NCBI RefSeq assembly: GCF_000732625.1
Contig: NZ_JPJI01000003.1
Location: 1 to 64,000, forward strand
Source: Nonlabens ulvanivorans
GTDB taxonomy: Bacteria; Bacteroidota; Bacteroidia; Flavobacteriales; Flavobacteriaceae
Length of the DNA stretch: 64,000 nucleotides
Direction: 5' to 3'
Each line of letters begins with the position of its first letter. The first letter of the stretch is position 1. The position numbers and the translations under genes were made by a program. Below the pieces are notes generated by a model. It was not told the DNA's origin and searched no databases. It saw nothing but the letters and a program-made list of their open reading frames with translations. Below are positions 58,837 to 64,000 of the stretch, in pieces.

Positions 58837-61293
58837 TTAACTCAACTTCTTAGCATTTTTTACTTTTTGCTTAGTAAGCGCAAGTTCCAGCACGTCACTC
58901 ATATCACTAACGTAATGGAATGTCAGACCTTTCAAGTATTCTGGTTTGATCTCTTCGATATCACGTCTGTTTTGTTCACACAGTAAAATTTCCTTAATAC
59001 GTGCACGCTTAGCCGCAAGAATCTTTTCTTTGATTCCGCCTACAGGTAGTACTTTACCACGTAGGGTAATTTCTCCAGTCATAGCGATGCTTTTCTTTAC
59101 TTTGCGTTGTGTAAATAAAGAAACAAGCGAAGTTAACATGGTAATACCAGCACTAGGACCATCTTTAGGTGTTGCTCCTTCTGGCACGTGAATGTGTACG
59201 TTATATTGATCAAATATATCTGTAGATATACCTAACTCTTCTGCATTTGCCTTAATGTACTGCATGGCTATAGTGGCGCTTTCTTTCATCACTTTACCTA
59301 GGTTACCTGTGATGGTTAAGTTTCCTTTACCTTTAGAAAGAATGGATTCTATAAAAAGAATATCACCACCTACACGAGTCCATGCTAGTCCGGTTACTAC
59401 ACCAGCCACATCATTATTCTCATACTTATCACGTTCCATACGTGGTGCGCCTAAAACTTCTACAACTGTTTCATTAGTCACTTTAAGATCATAAGGTTCT
59501 TCCATGGCTATACTTTTTGCTGCATAACGCACCATTTTTGCCATTTGCTTATCTAGCGAACGCACACCACTCTCGCGAGTATAACCTTCTACTATTTTTT
59601 CAATCTGTGGCTTAGCTATTTTTAAATGCTCTTTAGTAAGACCGTGCTCTTTTAACTGCTTAGGCAACAAATGTTGTTTCCCTATCTCTACTTTTTCTTC
59701 TATGGTATAACCAGTCACATTAATAATCTCCATACGATCACGCAGTGCTGGCTGAATCGTATTTAAAGAGTTACAGGTCGCGACAAACATGACTTTACTT
59801 AAGTCAAAGCCCATTTCTAGGAAGTTATCATAGAACGCATTATTCTGCTCTGGATCCAGTACTTCTAGCATCGCACTTGATGGGTCACCGTTATGTGATG
59901 AACTGAGCTTATCAATCTCATCCAGTACAAAAACCGGATTAGATGTTTTTGCCTTTTTAATACTTTGTATAATACGACCTGGCATCGCACCTATATAGGT
60001 TTTACGATGTCCACGAATCTCTGCCTCATCACGCAATCCACCTAGCGAGATACGTACATACTCACGTCCTAGTGCCTCGGCCATAGATTTTCCTAGAGAG
60101 GTCTTCCCTACTCCAGGTGGTCCATAAAGACATAGAATAGGTGATTTCATATCATTACGCAGTTTTAAAACCGCTAGATATTCTATAATACGTTTCTTAA
60201 CTTCATCTAGACCGTAGTGATCACGATCTAAGATCTTTTTAGCACGTTTAAGGTCAAAGTTATCTTTTGAAAACACATTCCACGGTAGATCTAGGAATAA
60301 ATCTAGATAGTTGCGTTGTATAGAATACTCTGCCACCTGCGGATTCATGCGTTGCATCTTGGCAAGCTCTTTCTCAAAGTGTTCTTTTACCTTATCATCC
60401 CATTTCTTAGACTTAGCACGAGTGCGCATTTCATCCAGCTCTTGATGAGAAGACACGCCACCACCTAGCTCATCCTGTATGGTTTTCATTTGCTGGTGTA
60501 AGAAATACTCACGCTGCTGCTTATTAATGTCTGAGTGCACCTTAGACTGAATATCATTTTTAAGCTCCAGTTTTTGTTGCTCGATATTCATAAAACGCAA
60601 GGTCTCTAATGCGCGATCTTTAAGGTCATTCATTTCTAGCAACTGTTGCTTTTCTGACACCTTAAGGTTCATGTTAGACGACACAAAGTTTACTAAGAAA
60701 GAGTTGGACTCTATATTTTTAATCGCAAAACTCGCCTCACTTGGAATATTAGGACTTTGCTTAATAATCTCTAGAGACAGTTCTTTAATAGAATCTATGA
60801 TGGCATTAAACTCTGTATTATCTGGCAGTGGTCTTGCCTCTGGTATGTCTGTGGTTTTAGCGGTGATATAAGGCTGCTCGGTCAGGATTTCGCCCATCTG
60901 GAAACGCTTCTTACCTTGTATAATCACTGTCGTATTTCCATCAGGCATTTTTAAAATACGTAAGATGCGAGCTACCACTCCTATTTTGTGCAAGTCGTCT
61001 GCACCAGGCTCTTCAATAGATTCATCCTTTTGAGCGACGATACCTATAACCTTATTGGCTGCATTTGCCTCTTGTAATAATTTAATAGAGCGATCTCTAC
61101 CAGCAGTGATAGGAATAACCACACCTGGGAAAAGTACCATGTTGCGCAATGGTAATATGGGCAACTCTTCAGGAACAGACTCATTATTCATCTCTTCCTC
61201 ATCTTCTGTACTTAATAATGGAATCAACTCTGCCTCGTGATCTAGATCACCTAGTGACAAGTTGTCTATTTTAATCTTCTTTGGATTGAACAT
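58837..61293 (-). CDS. lon: Endopeptidase La (Lon protease)
   Basis: The product has 818 residues from the ATG at 61293; 11 extra codons upstream are possible, but M-F-N-P-K-K-I-K-I fits the family start. The ATP-dependent protease degrades misfolded and regulatory proteins in the cytoplasm. The N-domain (about 45-250) is followed by the AAA+ module with Walker A G-P-P-G-V-G-K-T near 389-396 and sensor motifs, and the protease domain with P-K-D-G-P-S-A-G near 708-715 (catalytic Ser near 713) and P-V-G-G-I-K-E-K with catalytic Lys near 756. Single gene. The palindrome at 61382 lies upstream in the divergent gap with the sigma gene. Confidence 0.98.
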   Translation of the reverse strand: MFNPKKIKIDNLSLGDLDHEAELIPLLSTEDEEEMNNESVPEELPILPLRNMVLFPGVVIPITAGRDRSIKLLQEANAANKVIGIVAQKDESIEEPGADDLHKIGVVARILRILKMPDGNTTVIIQGKKRFQMGEILTEQPYITAKTTDIPEARPLPDNTEFNAIIDSIKELSLEIIKQSPNIPSEASFAIKNIESNSFLVNFVSSNMNLKVSEKQQLLEMNDLKDRALETLRFMNIEQQKLELKNDIQSKVHSDINKQQREYFLHQQMKTIQDELGGGVSSHQELDEMRTRAKSKKWDDKVKEHFEKELAKMQRMNPQVAEYSIQRNYLDLFLDLPWNVFSKDNFDLKRAKKILDRDHYGLDEVKKRIIEYLAVLKLRNDMKSPILCLYGPPGVGKTSLGKSMAEALGREYVRISLGGLRDEAEIRGHRKTYIGAMPGRIIQSIKKAKTSNPVFVLDEIDKLSSSHNGDPSSAMLEVLDPEQNNAFYDNFLEMGFDLSKVMFVATCNSLNTIQPALRDRMEIINVTGYTIEEKVEIGKQHLLPKQLKEHGLTKEHLKIAKPQIEKIVEGYTRESGVRSLDKQMAKMVRYAAKSIAMEEPYDLKVTNETVVEVLGAPRMERDKYENNDVAGVVTGLAWTRVGGDILFIESILSKGKGNLTITGNLGKVMKESATIAMQYIKANAEELGISTDIFDQYNVHIHVPEGATPKDGPSAGITMLTSLVSLFTQRKVKKSIAMTGEITLRGKVLPVGGIKEKILAAKRARIKEILLCEQNRRDIEEIKPEYLKGLTFHYVSDMSDVLELALTKQKVKNAKKLS

Positions 61294-61381
61294 ATGCTTT
61301 CTTCTCGCCACTATGTCACAAAACACAGCAGCTTTTCAATTATTTTATTTTTATTTTATAGCAATAGATGGTTGTTGTTAC

Positions 61382-61395
61382 GCTTTCGCGAAAGC
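61382..61395. repeat. Dispersed palindrome copy, GCTTTCGCGAAAGC
   Basis: Perfect core (C and G flanks) in the divergent lon/ECF sigma gap, 88 bp from the lon start. Confidence 0.95.
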
Positions 61396-61511
61396 GGAAT
61401 AACCAGCATTAAAACACTTTAAATCAATATTTTAAACACCTTACAACACAAGGCTATTGTACTGGTCTACTTTAAACAAAGTATATTGCTATCATTAGTT
61501 TTTCAAATTCA

Positions 61512-62126
61512 GTGCCAGTCCACTGTAACAAGTTGAAAAAAGCTGCATCTTTAAGACGTAACACTAACCAAGTGACATTAACAGAAACTGAAATATCCGT
61601 ATACGACTTGTGCGAGCAAGGCGATCAAAGGGCACAAATGAAAGTGTATGACAGCTACTCACGTGGCATGTATCACGTGGCATTGCGCATCCTTAAAGAC
61701 AGTGGCGAGGCAGAAGACGTCATGCAAGAAAGCATGATTGCGGCTTTTCATAAAATGAGCCAGTGGAATAGAGAGGCAACCTTTGGCAGCTGGTTAAAAC
61801 GCATTGTGATTAATAACAGTCTATCGCGATTGCGCAAGACTAAAAAAATGGAAACCGTATCCTATGATGATGTAGCATATCATCTAGAATCGCAAGCAGA
61901 TGACCAACAAATCGATATGGAAAATGCTGGAATGACGGCAAAAAAAGTACTGCTGGTCATGAACAAATTAAAAGATAATTACAAGCAGATTTTAACGCTG
62001 CATCTTATAGAAGGTATGGATAATGAAGAAATATGTGAGATCATGAAGATATCAAATGCGATGTGTCGCACGACAATCTCACGTGCCAAGGAAAGTTTAA
62101 GAACTAAAATTAAAGCTCATGAGTAA
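61512..62126 (+). CDS. ECF-type RNA polymerase sigma factor
   Basis: The product has 204 residues from a GTG at 61512; a second GTG at 61572 would give the usual shorter N-terminus, so the first 20 residues are uncertain. Region 2 has A-L-R-I-L-K-D-S-G-E-A-E-D-V-M-Q-E near 56-72 and W-L-K-R-I-V-I-N-N-S near 97-106; region 4 has N-E-E-I-C-E-I-M-K-I-S-N near 171-182, then R-T-T-I-S-R-A-K. This is a normal ECF sigma. It overlaps the next gene by 8 bp, the usual sign of a sigma and anti-sigma pair, though that protein's role is inferred. It is divergent from lon with 218 bp between. Confidence 0.92.
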   Translation: MPVHCNKLKKAASLRRNTNQVTLTETEISVYDLCEQGDQRAQMKVYDSYSRGMYHVALRILKDSGEAEDVMQESMIAAFHKMSQWNREATFGSWLKRIVINNSLSRLRKTKKMETVSYDDVAYHLESQADDQQIDMENAGMTAKKVLLVMNKLKDNYKQILTLHLIEGMDNEEICEIMKISNAMCRTTISRAKESLRTKIKAHE

Positions 62127-62697
62127 ATCAATGGAAGACTGGTTTAAAGAGCAAGACTTTAATACCACAGAGTTACCTAGTGGTCACCGCAATAGATTTC
62201 TAGAACGCTTACAAGCGGCTCAAGAAGATGAAAAAGTGATCTCTATAGATCGAGATGGCCAGGCCGAAGGCCATGCAGATGCAAGGAAAAACCCATGGTT
62301 TAAATGGTCACTGGTCGCAGGACTAGCGCTATTAATGGGACTGGCTGGTTTTAACCTAGGATCTAGTAATGATACAGACCTGGCTAGTGTATCACCAGAA
62401 ATGGCAAATGCTCAAGACTTTTTCTCGAGCACCATTGCCGAAGAGTTGAAACAACTAGAGTCTGAAAGCAGTCCAGAGACGGAACGATTAATCGCTGACA
62501 CTAAAGTACAGTTACTAGAACTAGAAAATGATTACCAACAATTGAAACTAGACCTAGATAATAGCGGTAACAGTCGCAAGGTAATTGCAGCGATGATACA
62601 GAATTTTCAAAACAGAATAGCATTGCTGGAAGCAGCACTAGAACATATAGAATCTCTTAAACAACTTAAACTGAATACAGATGCAACCATATTATAA
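62119..62697 (+). CDS. Single-pass membrane protein with coiled coil, candidate anti-sigma factor
   Basis: The product has 192 residues: a ~55-residue cytoplasmic part with M-E-D-W-F-K-E-Q-D-F-N, one membrane segment (about 56-78), and an outside coiled coil (about 107-187) with heptad-like L-E and Q-L spacing. No zinc-binding H-x-x-x-C-x-x-C anti-sigma motif is present, so its link to the sigma factor rests on the 8-bp overlap and membrane topology. It overlaps the next gene by 17 bp. Likely a sensor of envelope state (inference). Confidence 0.7.
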   Translation: MSKSMEDWFKEQDFNTTELPSGHRNRFLERLQAAQEDEKVISIDRDGQAEGHADARKNPWFKWSLVAGLALLMGLAGFNLGSSNDTDLASVSPEMANAQDFFSSTIAEELKQLESESSPETERLIADTKVQLLELENDYQQLKLDLDNSGNSRKVIAAMIQNFQNRIALLEAALEHIESLKQLKLNTDATIL

Positions 62698-63769
62698 AAT
62701 ACTATTACTAGCTTTTTTATTGCCACTGGCAGTAGTCGCTGGTCCTGTAAAAGGTAAATACACTAAAAAGAAAAGTCTCAAAAAGTCCTACACGGTCAAT
62801 AAAGACGCCATGCTTTTACTAGACAATAAATATGGTAGCATGACCATTACCACATGGGATCAACCTACGGTATCTATTGAGGTTTATGTAGAGGTTACTG
62901 GTGATGATCAAGAAGATGTAGAAGAAAAGCTGCGTGAGATCGATATTAACTTTGAATCTAGCGCTAGTCGTGTGAGTGCAAAAACGATGGTGGATGCTAG
63001 ACGCAAAAACTGGAGCTGGAGCAGCTGGTTTGGCTCTAGTAATAACGTGAGTGTAGAAATTAACTATGTGGTTAAAATGCCCGTGACTAACGACCTCGAT
63101 GCTCGTAATGATTATGGTACACTATCCCTAGATAAATTACTAGGTCATGCACGATTGAATTGCGATTATGGTAGAATGGATATCGGTGAGTTATGGCATG
63201 CAGATAACTACATTAAAATGGATTATACTAATAAGTCTACCATAGACTATGTAAAATCTGCCAGTATCAATGCAGATTACAGCAGCTTTACACTGGGCGA
63301 ATCTGAAAAGATTGAGTTAAAAGCAGACTATACACACAGCGAATTTAAGAAAGTTACAGATCTTAATATCAATACAGACTATGGTAGCATTACCATAGGT
63401 GAAGCGGCAGACTTTGTAGGTCGTGGTGATTATGTAAGCTTTAAAATAGGTACCATTACCCATATGCTAGATTTAAACACGGATTATGGATCTATAAGTG
63501 TCGCACGTCTACAGGCAGGATTTAAAGAAGTCACGATACGTAGTGATTTTACAGGAGTGAATCTTAGGTATGATGCTAGTGCCCGTTTTGACTTTACCAT
63601 AGACACAGAGTTTGCAGGTATCTCTATAAGTGATGCGGCGACTATAACCAGATCAGACAGTGATTATACTGACAAATTAAAGTCTGGATATAACGGTACA
63701 GAAAACAGTGGTAATACCATCAACATACGCACCTCTTATGGTGGTGTAAAGTTGAGAGCAATAGATTAA
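62681..63769 (+). CDS. Exported DUF4097-like surface protein
   Basis: The product has 362 residues with a signal peptide (1-20, ending V-V-A-G). The mature part is a beta-helix-like array of short repeats: K-Y-G-S-M-T-I near 50-56, D-Y-G-T-L-S-L near 145-151, D-Y-G-R-M-D-I near 162-168, D-Y-G-S-I-T-I near 235-241, and D-Y-G-S-I-S-V near 268-274. D-Y-G-x-(I/L/M) units of this kind are typical of DUF4097 (adhesin-like) proteins. It is the third gene of the sigma-containing operon, which suggests the sigma factor controls its expression. Function unproven. Confidence 0.8.
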   Translation: MQPYYKILLLAFLLPLAVVAGPVKGKYTKKKSLKKSYTVNKDAMLLLDNKYGSMTITTWDQPTVSIEVYVEVTGDDQEDVEEKLREIDINFESSASRVSAKTMVDARRKNWSWSSWFGSSNNVSVEINYVVKMPVTNDLDARNDYGTLSLDKLLGHARLNCDYGRMDIGELWHADNYIKMDYTNKSTIDYVKSASINADYSSFTLGESEKIELKADYTHSEFKKVTDLNINTDYGSITIGEAADFVGRGDYVSFKIGTITHMLDLNTDYGSISVARLQAGFKEVTIRSDFTGVNLRYDASARFDFTIDTEFAGISISDAATITRSDSDYTDKLKSGYNGTENSGNTINIRTSYGGVKLRAID

Positions 63770-63930
63770 ACAATCAACAAGATCATCGTTGTAGTCATCT
63801 AAGACGCTAGAAACAGTATTGATTACAAACAACTGAATCATAGAAAACGACAACTCAGTCACACCATATTTTATAAAAATCAATAATCGGTCATATTTGA
63901 ACCATCAAGAAACAAGCTAAAACAAAAATT

Positions 63931-64000
63931 ATGAAAAAGATACTTCTATTATGCATTGTGATATGCAGCACACAAATGGCCACAGCACAATGGTTTGGCA
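63931..64000 (+). CDS. Partial exported protein (3' end beyond the window)
   Basis: ATG at 63931 opens M-K-K-I-L-L-L-C-I-V-I-C-S-T, then Q-M-A-T-A-Q-W-F-G, a signal peptide ending A-T-A-Q and the first mature residues, and runs to the window edge. The similar signal peptide and co-orientation suggest it belongs with the DUF4097-like gene. Only 23 residues are visible, so no function can be given. Confidence 0.6.
   Translation, partial: MKKILLLCIVICSTQMATAQWFG

Noticed and set aside
1-64000. CRISPR arrays, tRNA, rRNA, insertion sequences or prophage
   Set aside because: No direct-repeat arrays with spacers, no cloverleaf-like tRNA region, no transposase or integrase, and no phage head or tail module seen by reading.

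Overview
This window is 64 kb of an AT-rich chromosome from a member of the Flavobacteriaceae (Bacteroidota), probably a marine genus such as Nonlabens or a relative. The family placement rests on type IX secretion (T9SS) sorting domains, a porQ gene, the short Bacteroidota-type RpoD, a Bacteroidota-type 54-residue L34, TAnnTTTG -7 promoter elements, no obvious Shine-Dalgarno sequences, and many secreted proteins ending their signal peptide in A-Q. The genus is inference. I see no rRNA, tRNA, CRISPR array, insertion sequence, integrase or phage module, so this is core chromosome with small accessory patches.

Layout. 1-2.6 kb: the end of a large surface protein and two further secreted proteins. 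2.7-6.7 kb: an acyl-CoA synthetase, a DnaQ-type exonuclease fused to a GIY-YIG nuclease, and a tetrapyrrole-methylase-fold methyltransferase. 6.9-14.7 kb: two tandem giant secreted paralogues with 9 and 3 copies of one repeat. 14.7-28.1 kb: uvrB, a surface protein, a small heat-shock protein, an esterase, panB, bacterial PH-domain proteins and sdaA. 28.1-38.3 kb: rpoD, small accessory genes, an HxlR/nitroreductase pair, rmuC, a SatD-DUF3307 operon behind a phased operator array, a thioesterase and lysC with a divergent ACT-like gene. 38.4-43 kb: a secreted redox-type cluster (DUF5777, CxxCH proteins, YceI) and a serine hydrolase. 43-50.2 kb: carB, rpmH, a paralogous pair of exported unknowns and a Cys-rich lipoprotein. 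50.4-61.3 kb: rnz, a STAS-like protein, pyrB-pyrR, rpsA, cmk, porQ and lon. 61.5-64 kb: an ECF sigma factor, a membrane/coiled-coil protein and DUF4097-like surface proteins.

Most notable signals. (1) The perfect palindrome GCTTTCGCGAAAGC occurs 11 times, spaced 3.0-7.9 kb apart and never clustered. Eight copies are intergenic, two are inside signal-peptide codons (A-F-A-K-A) and one is inside rnz. This looks like a chromosome-wide, spaced protein-binding site. (2) Four inverted repeats ATTAC-N8-GTAAT lie 28-29 bp apart in front of the SatD-family gene and surround a TAnnTTTG promoter element, which makes an unusually regular operator array. (3) Two related palindromes with GACATWA half-sites sit in the hsp20 promoter region. 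(4) Small ATTCC/GGAAT hairpins lie at convergent gene ends.

How the genes work together. Several secreted proteins carry type A or B T9SS sorting domains, and porQ supplies part of that machine. pyrR-pyrB and carB serve pyrimidine synthesis. uvrB, rmuC, the exonuclease/GIY-YIG fusion and lon serve DNA and protein quality control. The ECF sigma gene overlaps a membrane protein gene, as an envelope-sensing operon would.
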